From: Fervidobacterium sp.
GTDB lineage: Bacteria > Thermotogota > Thermotogae > Thermotogales > Fervidobacteriaceae
NCBI GenBank assembly: GCA_003526765.1
Contig: DPXZ01000005.1
Span: 1 to 29,829 of the forward strand
DNA length: 29,829 nt
Direction: 5' to 3'
Below, piece by piece: positions 8,015-15,895 of this stretch. The notes beneath the pieces were generated by a model. The model saw only the letters and a list, made by a program, of their open reading frames with translations. It made no database searches and was not told where the DNA came from. A program made the translations under genes and the position numbers. Numbering within the stretch: position 1 is the first letter of the stretch; each line of letters begins with the position of its first letter.

Positions 8015-9340
8015 ATGCATAGATACGTTCCTCACACGGAGGAAGAGATCCAGGAAATGCTCAGAGAAATTGGAATCAATAGTATAGATGACCTCTTCTT
8101 GGATGTACCAAAGACGATCGATGGCTACAACATACCCGAAGGTAAAGATGAATTCACGGTAAAGAAGGCCGTTGAAAAGTTGGCAAAGATGAACATAGAA
8201 TTTGATCCCGAAAATGTCTTTCTTGGTGCTGGAATATACTATCACTACATCCCATCCGCTGTAAAGCATTTGGCATCGAATCCTAATTTTCTCACTGCAT
8301 ATACCCCTTACCAAGCGGAAGTATCCCAAGGCACGTTGCAGATGTTATTTGAGTTCCAGACGATGATGTGCGAATTGACTGGCATGCAGGTGTCAAATTC
8401 GTCGATGTACGACGGTGCAAGCGCATTTGCCGAATCTTTACTCATGGCAATGAGGATAAATGGTAAGAAGAAGATGCTGGTCGCAAGGACGATAAATGCA
8501 GAGTATAGAACAGTTGCCAAGACTTATACAAAGCCATCCGGAATTGAAGTAGAAGAGATCAATTATGACAGATCTGGAAGGATAGACATCCAAGAATTGA
8601 CGGCAAAGATCGACGGCAATACCTCGGCAGTGGCAGTTGCATATCCAAACTTCTTTGGTATCGTGGAAGATTTGAGAGCATTGCGAGAATTAATACCCCA
8701 AGACGTGGTCTTCATCGTTGTCGCGGAGCCCGTGTCTTTAGCGATGCTTGAGGCACCTGGGAAATTTGGAGCAGACATCGTCGTTGGTGAGGGACAAGCA
8801 TTGGGTGTTACTCCAAATTTAGGTGGACCTGGAATAGGCTTTTTCACAACACTCGAAAAACATGTGAGAAAGATGCCTGGTAGGATAATTGGCCAGACTA
8901 AGGATGTCGACGGAAAGACCGGTTACGTGATGATTCTCCAAACAAGAGAACAACATATACGCAGAGAGAAGGCCACTTCAAACATTTGTTCTAACCAAGC
9001 GTACATAGCATTGATAAACGCAATCTACTTATCGCTGATGGGACCTCAAGGGCTGAAAGAAGTTGCTTGGCGTTCATACAACAATGCACATTACCTTGCT
9101 AAAGAGCTTGAAAACAGAAAATTCGATAGATTATTCGATGGCGAGTTCTTCAACGAATTCACCATCAAAGTACCGGTGAATTATCGTGATAAATGGCATG
9201 AAATGGTTAAAGATGGAATACTTGGACCGATCCCAATCGACAGAGTTTACAAAGAACTTGGGCCGAGTGCGTTGGTCTGTACAACAGAGGTTAACACAAA
9301 AGAATCGATACAGAGATTCATCGAGGTGATGTCCAAATGA
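8015..9340 (+). CDS. gcvPA: Glycine dehydrogenase (decarboxylating) subunit 1
   Basis: This 441-residue protein is the alpha subunit of the split P protein, which with GcvPB decarboxylates glycine by PLP chemistry and loads aminomethyl onto the lipoyl H protein. Family motifs: [19 protein letters not shown] at the N-terminus, [105 protein letters not shown], and [19 protein letters not shown]. The ATG at 8015 is preferred over one at 7994 because GGGAG (8002-8006) lies 8 bases upstream and the protein then begins in the family's usual way. It overlaps gcvPB by 4 bases (ATGA), so the two subunits are translationally coupled. Subunit 1 lacks the PLP-binding lysine, which is in GcvPB. Confidence 0.96.
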   Translation: MHRYVPHTEEEIQEMLREIGINSIDDLFLDVPKTIDGYNIPEGKDEFTVKKAVEKLAKMNIEFDPENVFLGAGIYYHYIPSAVKHLASNPNFLTAYTPYQAEVSQGTLQMLFEFQTMMCELTGMQVSNSSMYDGASAFAESLLMAMRINGKKKMLVARTINAEYRTVAKTYTKPSGIEVEEINYDRSGRIDIQELTAKIDGNTSAVAVAYPNFFGIVEDLRALRELIPQDVVFIVVAEPVSLAMLEAPGKFGADIVVGEGQALGVTPNLGGPGIGFFTTLEKHVRKMPGRIIGQTKDVDGKTGYVMILQTREQHIRREKATSNICSNQAYIALINAIYLSLMGPQGLKEVAWRSYNNAHYLAKELENRKFDRLFDGEFFNEFTIKVPVNYRDKWHEMVKDGILGPIPIDRVYKELGPSALVCTTEVNTKESIQRFIEVMSK

Positions 9341-10770
9341 CAATCTTCGAGAAATCAGTTAAGAATAGAAAAGGATACGAATTACCACTCTACGAATTAC
9401 CAGATACGGGTTGTAATCTGCCAGAGCACTTGATGAGAAAGGAAGCACCTGCACTACCAGAAGTCTCAGAAGTAGATGTTGTAAGGCATTACACAGAACT
9501 TGCACACAAGAACTATTCTGTCGATCGTGGATTTTATCCACTCGGTTCGTGTACGATGAAGTACAATCCGAAAGTCAACGAAGATATGGCGGCTCTCTTT
9601 AGTAATCTTCATCCATTCCAACCGAGAGAGACGATCCAAGGTGCAGTTAATCTCATGGGCCATTTGAAAGAATTACTCTGTGAGATAACTGGTACAGACG
9701 ACATGACACTCCAACCAGCGGCAGGCGCTCACGGAGAATTGACGGGGCTACTCATTGCACGTGCATATTTTGAAGATAAGGGTGAATTGGACAAGCGTAG
9801 AAAGGTAATCGTACCAGATAGTGCACACGGTACCAATCCTGCATCCGCTTCGATGGCTGGATTTGATGTTGTTGAGATAAAATCCGGTAGCGATGGTTGC
9901 GTGAATTTGGAAGAGCTCAAGGCACATTTGGATGATACAGTGGCAGTTATAATGCTCACAAATCCAAATACATTGGGCCTTTTTGAAAGAGATATATTGA
10001 AAATATCACAGATGGCACACGAAGTCGGCGCAGTGCTGTACTACGACGGTGCCAACTTAAACGCAATAATGGGACGTACAAGACCTGGCGATATGGGATT
10101 TGATATTGTCCACCTCAACTTGCACAAAACATTCAGTACACCACACGGAATGGGCGGGCCGGGTAGTGGACCAATAGGTGTCAAGGCACATCTTGCACAA
10201 TTCCTGCCAACACCGGTTCTAAGAAAATCGGATGATAAGTACGATTTAGATTACAACTTACCAAAATCCATAGGTATGGTTAGAAGTTTCTATGGAAATT
10301 TTGGAGTCATGGTAAAGGCATACACGTACATACTCACGATGGGTAATTCCGGCCTGAAGCACGTTAGTGAGATGGCAGTACTCAATGCAAACTATCTGAG
10401 AAAGAAATTGTCGAGTAAGTATAAAATTGCATACGATAGAATTTGTATGCATGAATTTGTTGTAGACAACGAAGAATTTGTGAAAAAGACTCAAGTCAAG
10501 TCGTTGGATGTTGCAAAAAGATTGCTTGATTATGGTTTGCACGCACCAACCGTTTACTTCCCACTCATCGTTCATGAAGCAATGATGATAGAACCAACTG
10601 AGACCGAAAGCAAGCAATCGCTGGATACATTTATAAATGCGATGGAGAAAATATACAATGAAGCCATAGAAAATCCTGAAATTGTAAAGAGTGCACCACA
10701 CGTCACACCAGTCAGAAGGTTGGACGATATAACTGCGACAAAATCACCGATTTTCAGATTCAAGAAATAA
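9337..10770 (+). CDS. gcvPB: Glycine dehydrogenase (decarboxylating) subunit 2
   Basis: This 477-residue protein is the catalytic, PLP-binding beta subunit of the split glycine decarboxylase (P protein). Seen: [95 protein letters not shown], and the PLP motif [20 protein letters not shown] with Schiff-base Lys264. The length is normal for the subunit. Its start codon overlaps the gcvPA stop (ATGA), which fits equal production of both halves. The lipoyl carrier GcvH and dihydrolipoamide dehydrogenase, needed for the full system, are not in the window. Confidence 0.97.
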   Translation: MTIFEKSVKNRKGYELPLYELPDTGCNLPEHLMRKEAPALPEVSEVDVVRHYTELAHKNYSVDRGFYPLGSCTMKYNPKVNEDMAALFSNLHPFQPRETIQGAVNLMGHLKELLCEITGTDDMTLQPAAGAHGELTGLLIARAYFEDKGELDKRRKVIVPDSAHGTNPASASMAGFDVVEIKSGSDGCVNLEELKAHLDDTVAVIMLTNPNTLGLFERDILKISQMAHEVGAVLYYDGANLNAIMGRTRPGDMGFDIVHLNLHKTFSTPHGMGGPGSGPIGVKAHLAQFLPTPVLRKSDDKYDLDYNLPKSIGMVRSFYGNFGVMVKAYTYILTMGNSGLKHVSEMAVLNANYLRKKLSSKYKIAYDRICMHEFVVDNEEFVKKTQVKSLDVAKRLLDYGLHAPTVYFPLIVHEAMMIEPTETESKQSLDTFINAMEKIYNEAIENPEIVKSAPHVTPVRRLDDITATKSPIFRFKK

Positions 10771-10808
10771 GAGTGCAAGCCAAAAAATGATTTGGAAGGT
10801 GAATGGAC

Positions 10809-11954
10809 ATGCATCCAACTGATTTAATCGCACCATCGAAGACTTTGGAAGTAGATGCTTTAGCTAAAAAGCTCATATCTGAAGGTAAGGATGTTGTCAA
10901 TTTAACAGCTGGTGAACCCGATTTTCCAACGCCAAAACCGATTGTAGAAAAGGCGATCGAGGCACTTGAAATGGGATACACAAAGTACACAGATAGCAAC
11001 GGACTTCCGGCACTTCGTGAGGCCATATCGAAATATCTGAAGGCTAAAAAGGGTATCGAATTTTCTGCCGATGAAATCGTTGTTAGTAACGGTGGAAAAC
11101 AGTCTTTATTCAATGCATTTGCTTCAATACTCGATTCTGGTGACGAAGTAATACTCTTCGCACCGTTATGGGTGAGTTATCCAGCACAGATAATTCTCAG
11201 CAGAGGTCAACCTGTCATCGTAAAGACAAAATTCGAAAATGGTTTTATGCCAACGAAAGATGAGTTACTCATTGCCGTAACGGAAAATACCAAAGCGATC
11301 GTTGTAAATTCACCTAACAATCCATCTGGCGGGATATATGATTACGATACGCTCAAGATGATTGCTCAGATTGCAAATGAAAGAGGTATATTCGTTATAA
11401 CCGATGAAGTGTACGACGACCTTGTCTATGAAGGAACACACAAGTCAATGTATGGACTCGTAAGAGAAGAACTGCTCATCTACATCAATGCATTCAGCAA
11501 ATCACATTCGATGACAGGATGGAGAGTTGGATACGCAGCAACAAAGAACAAAGATGTCAAAAAGAAGATGTCAAAGATTCAAAGTCACGTTGCATCCAAC
11601 GTTAATACGATTGCTCAATATGCAGCAATTGCCGCTTGTGAGACGGACAATGCGTACATGGTTGAGGAATTCAAGAAAAGAAGGCAGTTTATCATTGAAA
11701 AGGCGAGGGAATATGGCCTCGATTTCTTGGAACCAAAAGGCGCGTTTTACCTGTTTTTCAAAGTAGGAGATAACGATGAAGAATTTTGCAAGAGGTTGTT
11801 AGCTGAAAAACTTGTTGCGGCAGTACCCGGTAGTGCATTTGAAATGCCCGGATTCGTCAGAATAAGTTTTGCAAATTCATTGAATATACTTGAAGAAGGG
11901 ATGAGTAGAATAAAGGAATTCATGGATAGTTTGAAAAATGGCTCCAAAAGTTGA
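10809..11954 (+). CDS. Class I pyridoxal-phosphate aminotransferase, aspartate aminotransferase-like (Ib subgroup)
   Basis: This 381-residue protein matches the thermophilic class Ib aspartate aminotransferases, which swap amino groups between aspartate and 2-oxoglutarate. Motifs: NLTAGEPDFPTPKP, KYTDSNGLPALREAISKY, VVSNGGKQSLFNAFASIL, FAPLWVSYPAQI, VVNSPNNPSGGIYD (the Asn contacting PLP), VITDEVYDDLVYEG (Asp and Tyr contacting PLP), and NAFSKSHSMTGWRVGYAATK, where the lysine of FSKS is the PLP lysine (Lys231 from this start). GFVRISFANS holds the C-terminal substrate arginine. GGAAGGTGA at 10794-10802 gives better spacing to the ATG at 10809 than to one at 10803. Substrate range (aspartate or other amino acids) cannot be fixed from sequence. 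It follows gcvPB after a 38-base gap and ends the unit at a terminator. Confidence 0.9.
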   Translation: MHPTDLIAPSKTLEVDALAKKLISEGKDVVNLTAGEPDFPTPKPIVEKAIEALEMGYTKYTDSNGLPALREAISKYLKAKKGIEFSADEIVVSNGGKQSLFNAFASILDSGDEVILFAPLWVSYPAQIILSRGQPVIVKTKFENGFMPTKDELLIAVTENTKAIVVNSPNNPSGGIYDYDTLKMIAQIANERGIFVITDEVYDDLVYEGTHKSMYGLVREELLIYINAFSKSHSMTGWRVGYAATKNKDVKKKMSKIQSHVASNVNTIAQYAAIAACETDNAYMVEEFKKRRQFIIEKAREYGLDFLEPKGAFYLFFKVGDNDEEFCKRLLAEKLVAAVPGSAFEMPGFVRISFANSLNILEEGMSRIKEFMDSLKNGSKS

Positions 11955-11980
11955 GTGATATAAGCGAAAACCATTGAGAA

Positions 11981-12025
11981 AGGCGTGCTTAAACTTATAA
12001 AAAAGTGGGCACGCCTTTGTTTTTT
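11981..12025 (+). terminator. Rho-independent terminator after the aminotransferase
   Basis: AGGCGTGC at 11981-11988 pairs perfectly with GCACGCCT at 12009-12016 around a 20-base loop, followed by TTGTTTTTT. It closes the unit containing the glycine cleavage and aminotransferase genes. Confidence 0.85.
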
Positions 12026-12084
12026 CACTCTTAACTTGGTGAGTTGAAAATTAAAGAAGGGTACAAGATGTCTTAACTGAAATC

Positions 12085-12093
12085 TGGTATAAT
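12085..12093 (+). promoter_or_regulatory. Extended -10 promoter opening the 12.1-18.9 kb gene run
   Basis: TGGTATAAT at 12085-12093 is a perfect extended -10 element, the same nonamer as the one at 1417. It lies 60 bases after the terminator and about 50 bases before the first start codon. I see no convincing -35 hexamer. Every gene from here to gyrB lies on the same strand with small gaps or overlaps. Confidence 0.65.
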
Positions 12094-12143
12094 ACTATTG
12101 AGGATAACTAAAATAATAATTATACCGAGAAGGAGTGATTACA

Positions 12144-12347
12144 TTGGAGGGAATCAAGAAGTTGTTAAAGGAAAAGATTCTTTCTCAATATGATATAATA
12201 AGATTAGCGAACATGGGAAACCAAAAGGCAAAGGAAGAACTTGAAGAAAGACTTAAAGATACCACAAACAAAGATAAATCGAAGAACAAGAAGTCAAAAA
12301 GTTCTACAAATCATAGAAATGAAGCCCTTTCAAAAAATTCAAGGTAA
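12144..12347 (+). CDS. Small lysine-rich protein of unknown function
   Basis: I do not recognise this protein of about 67 residues. A TTG at 12144 is the likely start (AAGGAG at 12130-12135, 8 bases upstream); a GTG at 12135 in the same frame overlaps the ribosome binding site. The first half is probably helical and amphipathic (KKLLKEKILSQYDIIRLANM, then GNQKAKEELEERLKD); the second half is a disordered, strongly basic tail full of Lys, Ser, Thr and Asn, as in some nucleic-acid-binding proteins. It is the first gene after the promoter at 12085, and a degenerate ABC-type ATPase follows. The promoter, ribosome binding site and codon use similar to the neighbours argue that it is real. Confidence 0.6.
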   Translation: MEGIKKLLKEKILSQYDIIRLANMGNQKAKEELEERLKDTTNKDKSKNKKSKSSTNHRNEALSKNSR

Positions 12348-12368
12348 CTTCTGGTTTGTTAGTAAAAT

Positions 12369-12377
12369 TGGTAAAAT
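12369..12377 (+). promoter_or_regulatory. Weak candidate internal promoter before the ATPase gene
   Basis: TGGTAAAAT is one base from an extended -10 element. Transcription from it would begin near 12384, only about 9 bases before the ATG at 12393, which would give an almost leaderless message. The match is modest and such AT-rich strings arise by chance. Confidence 0.22.
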
Positions 12378-12392
12378 CTACAAACTTATCAC

Positions 12393-13175
12393 ATGACACT
12401 GGAAGGGAGAAAAGAGCACAAGTTGTTGTGCTCAGATAGAATGGCAAATCAGGAAAACGGAAGAAAGATTTCTCGATTAGAAGTCAAAAACTTAACAGCA
12501 TTAGTTGGTGAAAGCATTTTATTCGAAGACTTAAACATGAAACTGAATAGTGGAACAATAGCCATCCTTTATGGCCCGCGCGGCTCAGGTAAGTCTGCTT
12601 TTCTAAGAAGTCTTGCACGTTTGAATATGGAAGTATACCCAAATATCACTTATACTGGCAAGATACTGTTAGATGATGTGGACGCTGCTTCATACAAAGA
12701 AAAGGAACTCAGGCAAATAGTAACGTACATCGATACTAATTTTTTGGAATCACTTGATTACTTGAACTTCAGAGAGCTCATAAGATTAGCTTTTGGTGAT
12801 CACTTCAAATTCAATATCGAAGAATATGCATCTGAACTCGACGAATTTGGAGTACTGAAAGCGTTATATAAATTTGAAAAAACACCACTCGCGTCGCTCT
12901 ACGTTCTAGAAAAGATAGGTTTGCTACTCTTCATTGCCTCTTTGCGAAATTCATCCGTACTCGTATTTGACTGCATATTAGATCACTTAGATGATGAACA
13001 CGTAGAATTCGTCACAAAGATGTTGAAAGATATATCTCAAAATAGAATAATAATTTTGGCAACAAGAACTTTGAAAAGATTTATAGGTCTTGGAGATGTA
13101 CTAACTATCATGAAAAGTGGTAAAATATTATATGAAGGGGATCCCAACACATACATTTTGGAGGGAATCGAATGA
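12393..13175 (+). CDS. Degenerate ABC-type ATPase, PstB-like fold, unknown role
   Basis: Up to 260 residues. The layout is that of an ABC ATPase and most recalls PstB: LEVKNLTALVGESILFEDLN, the P-loop GPRGSGKSAFLRSLARLN, then NITYTGKILLDDVDAASYK. The other motifs are altered. No glutamine is seen where the Q-loop should lie (IVTYIDTNFLESLD), no LSGGQ-like signature precedes Walker B (TPLASLYVLEKIG is at that place), Walker B reads VLVFDCILDHLDD without the catalytic Glu, and ATRTLKRF stands where the switch His is expected. It may bind nucleotide but probably does not work as a transporter motor; no permease is nearby. Neither ATG 12393 nor ATG 12441 has a close ribosome binding site; 12441 gives a more usual length. 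Its end overlaps the PfkB kinase start by 4 bases. Confidence 0.8.
   Translation: MTLEGRKEHKLLCSDRMANQENGRKISRLEVKNLTALVGESILFEDLNMKLNSGTIAILYGPRGSGKSAFLRSLARLNMEVYPNITYTGKILLDDVDAASYKEKELRQIVTYIDTNFLESLDYLNFRELIRLAFGDHFKFNIEEYASELDEFGVLKALYKFEKTPLASLYVLEKIGLLLFIASLRNSSVLVFDCILDHLDDEHVEFVTKMLKDISQNRIIILATRTLKRFIGLGDVLTIMKSGKILYEGDPNTYILEGIE
12401..12443 (+). promoter_or_regulatory. Ribosome binding site separated from ATG 12441 by a hairpin
   Basis: GGAAGGGAG (12401-12409) is a good ribosome binding site but lies 31 bases from ATG 12441. In between, GAGCACAA (12414-12421) and TTGTGCTC (12426-12433) form a perfect 8-bp stem with a 4-base loop. Folding removes 20 bases and would bring the site to about 11 bases from the ATG. 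That this sets the start is inference. Confidence 0.4.
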
Positions 13176-14125
13176 AAGTACTAGCCGTATGTCTCAACCC
13201 TGCACTTGACAGGGAGTTTGTTATAGACCACTTTACACTAAACAAGCTGAGCGTAGTGAGAAACGAGAATAATCATATGTCTCCTGGTGGTAAAGGGGTA
13301 AATGTTGCGGTAATTCTTGCCAAGTATGGTATTTCTTCCGTTGTAAGTGGCTTTGTTGGTGGATATGTTGGACACATGCTCATCTCTGAATTGAGGAAAA
13401 TTGGTCCTCTCATTTCTACGAGTTTTGTTAACATTAGAGATGATACAAGAGAAAACATTGCAATTGAGGATACCGTCAACCACACTCTCACGGAAATAAA
13501 CTCCGAAGGACCGTTTATCAACCAAGATTCGATCGATATCTTTTTGAGAAGATTTGAAGTGCTTGTCCAGAAGGTACAGATTGTGGTTATCTCCGGTAGT
13601 GTTCCAAAAGGTGTTGACTATTCGATTTATGGCGAGCTTACAAAGATTGCCAAGAGGTACAGCAAGACGGTATTCTGGGAAGCAAGAGATGAAGTAATAA
13701 ATGCATCGATGAAAGTAGCATTACCCGATGTGATCAAATACGATATGCGTCAGAGTGAGAATATCCTCGGAAAGAGCTTGAGTAATGAGGAAGAATATAT
13801 TTCAGCTGCAAGAGATTTCATCAAAAACGGTGCAAAACTCGTGATTTTGTCTTACAAGACAATCTACAATTTCGTTGGTACTGCAGACGGTGTATGGAAA
13901 TTCTCACCGAAAGTTGAGATAGATCACTCACGATTGCTTGGAAGCGGAGATACTTTTGTTGCAGGCATGATATTGGCACAATTGGATGGAAAGTGTTGCT
14001 TAGATATGGCACGGTATGGTTATGCGGCAGCCGTTGCTAAGACGGCCTACATGGGTAAAGAACCACCTTCAAGAATTCAGATAGGTGAATACACAAACAA
14101 CATCTTAAGCGAGAGGGTGGACTAA
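13172..14125 (+). CDS. PfkB family carbohydrate kinase (1-phosphofructokinase-like)
   Basis: This 317-residue protein belongs to the PfkB/ribokinase family and resembles the FruK/LacC branch, which phosphorylates sugar phosphates. Seen: CLNPALDREFVIDHF at the N-terminus (family form NPALD), SPGGKGVNVAVILAKYG for substrate binding, VVISGSVPKGVDYSIYGEL, and the anion hole and base GSGDTFVAGMILAQ with catalytic Asp260. Two places depart from the family: the usual KPNxxE is KYDMRQSE (about residues 189-196), and FWEARDEVINASM stands where DTSG-type residues are common. Natural substrate therefore uncertain. It overlaps the ATPase gene by 4 bases (ATGA) and the CBS gene begins 1 base after its stop, so the three are co-translated. 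Confidence 0.88.
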   Translation: MKVLAVCLNPALDREFVIDHFTLNKLSVVRNENNHMSPGGKGVNVAVILAKYGISSVVSGFVGGYVGHMLISELRKIGPLISTSFVNIRDDTRENIAIEDTVNHTLTEINSEGPFINQDSIDIFLRRFEVLVQKVQIVVISGSVPKGVDYSIYGELTKIAKRYSKTVFWEARDEVINASMKVALPDVIKYDMRQSENILGKSLSNEEEYISAARDFIKNGAKLVILSYKTIYNFVGTADGVWKFSPKVEIDHSRLLGSGDTFVAGMILAQLDGKCCLDMARYGYAAAVAKTAYMGKEPPSRIQIGEYTNNILSERVD

Positions 14126-14126
14126 A

Positions 14127-14597
14127 ATGGAAGGATTGCGAGTTTCCGACATAATGACACATGATTTGACGTTCGTTTTTGAAAACGACACAGTTGAACA
14201 AGTCGTTGATTTGTTAGATATGACCAGATTGTCCGGTGTTCCAGTTGTAGATGATGAACTCAAAGTCGTGGGCTTCATAAGTGAAGATGATATAATAAGG
14301 GCATGCTTGCCAAGTTATTTCAGCTTGCTGCAAACTGCGGCATTTTTGCCAGATACGAATCTTTTCATAGCAAATTTGAAGAAGATATCGCATGACCCAA
14401 TTGCAAGGTATGCAACTAAACCGGTTTTTACTGTCAAACCGTCTGATACGTTGCTTTTTGTAGCTGATATGATAATGAGAAAGGGATATAAATTGATTCC
14501 AGTTGTCGATGATGACAACACACTAATTGGTATTGTTGGTAGACTCTCCGTCTTGCGAGAGTTCACAAAGAGGGAAATGGCGGTGAACGGCAAATAA
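14127..14597 (+). CDS. Protein of two CBS domains
   Basis: This 156-residue protein is a stand-alone pair of CBS domains, a module that usually binds adenosine nucleotides or S-adenosylmethionine and controls a partner. Repeat 1: VSDIMTHDLTFVFENDTVEQ and SGVPVVDDELKVVGFISEDD (about residues 6-57). Repeat 2: ATKPVFTVKPSDTLLFVADM and GYKLIPVVDDDNTLIGIVGR (about residues 93-145). No catalytic domain or membrane segment is attached. It starts 1 base after the PfkB stop and its stop overlaps the mtaB start by 1 base (TAATG). A possible partner is the adjacent kinase or the ATPase, but this is only inferred from position. Confidence 0.92.
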   Translation: MEGLRVSDIMTHDLTFVFENDTVEQVVDLLDMTRLSGVPVVDDELKVVGFISEDDIIRACLPSYFSLLQTAAFLPDTNLFIANLKKISHDPIARYATKPVFTVKPSDTLLFVADMIMRKGYKLIPVVDDDNTLIGIVGRLSVLREFTKREMAVNGK

Positions 14598-15895
14598 TGA
14601 GAATCTCCATGATCACGCAAGGATGCAAGATGAATCAGTACGAGAGCGAGCTGATCATAGAAATATTGGAGAATGCTGGTTATGTTGTCGTTACTGATGA
14701 AGATCCACTATCCGATGTTTACATCGTCAATAGTTGTGCAGTTACATCCGAAGCTGAGAGAAAAGTGAGACAAACAGTAAGGCATTTGAGAAAACAGAAT
14801 TCCGCAGCGAGAATAATTTTGGCAGGTTGCTATGCACAAATTCCGAGAGATGATGCGGAACGTAAGGAATTAGGTGTAGATCTTATACTAGGAAATCTGG
14901 AGAAAAAGCAGATATTGAGCTTTCTCAATGAGAACGGTATATATTCAAACAAAGACTATTGGAATGATGATGATATTTCATTTGAGCTTGTTGAAAATTC
15001 TGTTGAAGAACGTTCAAGGGCTTTTGTAAAAGTTGAAGATGGTTGTAACAATGGCTGTAGTTATTGTGTGATTAGAAGTTTAAGGGGTACGAAGATTAGA
15101 AGTAAACCAGTAGAAGTTGTTTTGAAAGAGATCGAGAGACTCATATCTAAAAAGCACAGAGAGATAGTAATCACGGGACTCAATCTGGGTAAGTATGGTA
15201 TTGATACTGGAGATAACTTAGCTACACTTCTATCCAAAGTGTTGAAGTTGCATGGAGATTTCAGGATAAGACTTAGTTCGATAAATCCAGAAGATTTGAA
15301 TGACGAACTCATCGAAGTGATCCGAAACGAAAATAGGATATGTAACCATTTACATATACCAATTCAAAGTGGCAGTAATTCTGTTTTGAGAAGAATGGGA
15401 AGAACCTACGATGCCGAACAGTTCATGGAAAATGTTAATAAACTGAGAGAGGTAGATTCACTCTTCTCAATTACAACAGATATCATGGTTGGATTTCCAG
15501 GTGAGACTGAAGAGGAATTCAAAGAAACGCTCGAACTGGTAACAAGAGCACAGTTCAGCAAGGTGCACACATTCCGCTTTTCTGCAAGGCCTGGAACAAG
15601 GGCGGCTGAATTTGAGAATCAGATACCGGGGAACATCAAGAAAGAGAGAGCGGAGCTACTAATAAGACATGCGCGTAACATAGCAAATGAATACCGACAA
15701 AAGCTCATCGGAAGGAACGTGGATGTTCTTGTAGAAGGTGTAGCCAATGGTATTTATGCTGGGTATGATGAATACTATGTTTATCACGAGATAAACGCAG
15801 GTACTATCGGTGACTTTGTGAGAGTAAGGGTGTGTTCGGTTACCGAAGAAGGTGTGGTGTCCAAGATTGATCAAAAGCAAGTATCGAACGAGTGA
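14597..15895 (+). CDS. mtaB: tRNA t6A37 methylthiotransferase MtaB
   Basis: This 432-residue radical SAM methylthiotransferase adds a methylthio group to t6A at tRNA position 37, giving ms2t6A. Domains in order: UPF0004 with Cys10 (ITQGCKMNQYESE), Cys47 (IVNSCAVTSEAE) and Cys78 (LAGCYAQIP) for the auxiliary cluster; the radical SAM core with CNNGCSYCVIR (Cys150, Cys154, Cys157), EIVITGLNLGKYG, HLHIPIQSGSNSVLRRMGR and DIMVGFPGETEEEF; and a C-terminal TRAM domain. The GCKMNQYESE form points to the MtaB branch rather than MiaB or RimO. The substrate base is made by the TsaD pathway, and tsaD is also in this window on the other strand. Translation is coupled to the CBS gene by TAATG. Confidence 0.95.
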   Translation: MRISMITQGCKMNQYESELIIEILENAGYVVVTDEDPLSDVYIVNSCAVTSEAERKVRQTVRHLRKQNSAARIILAGCYAQIPRDDAERKELGVDLILGNLEKKQILSFLNENGIYSNKDYWNDDDISFELVENSVEERSRAFVKVEDGCNNGCSYCVIRSLRGTKIRSKPVEVVLKEIERLISKKHREIVITGLNLGKYGIDTGDNLATLLSKVLKLHGDFRIRLSSINPEDLNDELIEVIRNENRICNHLHIPIQSGSNSVLRRMGRTYDAEQFMENVNKLREVDSLFSITTDIMVGFPGETEEEFKETLELVTRAQFSKVHTFRFSARPGTRAAEFENQIPGNIKKERAELLIRHARNIANEYRQKLIGRNVDVLVEGVANGIYAGYDEYYVYHEINAGTIGDFVRVRVCSVTEEGVVSKIDQKQVSNE

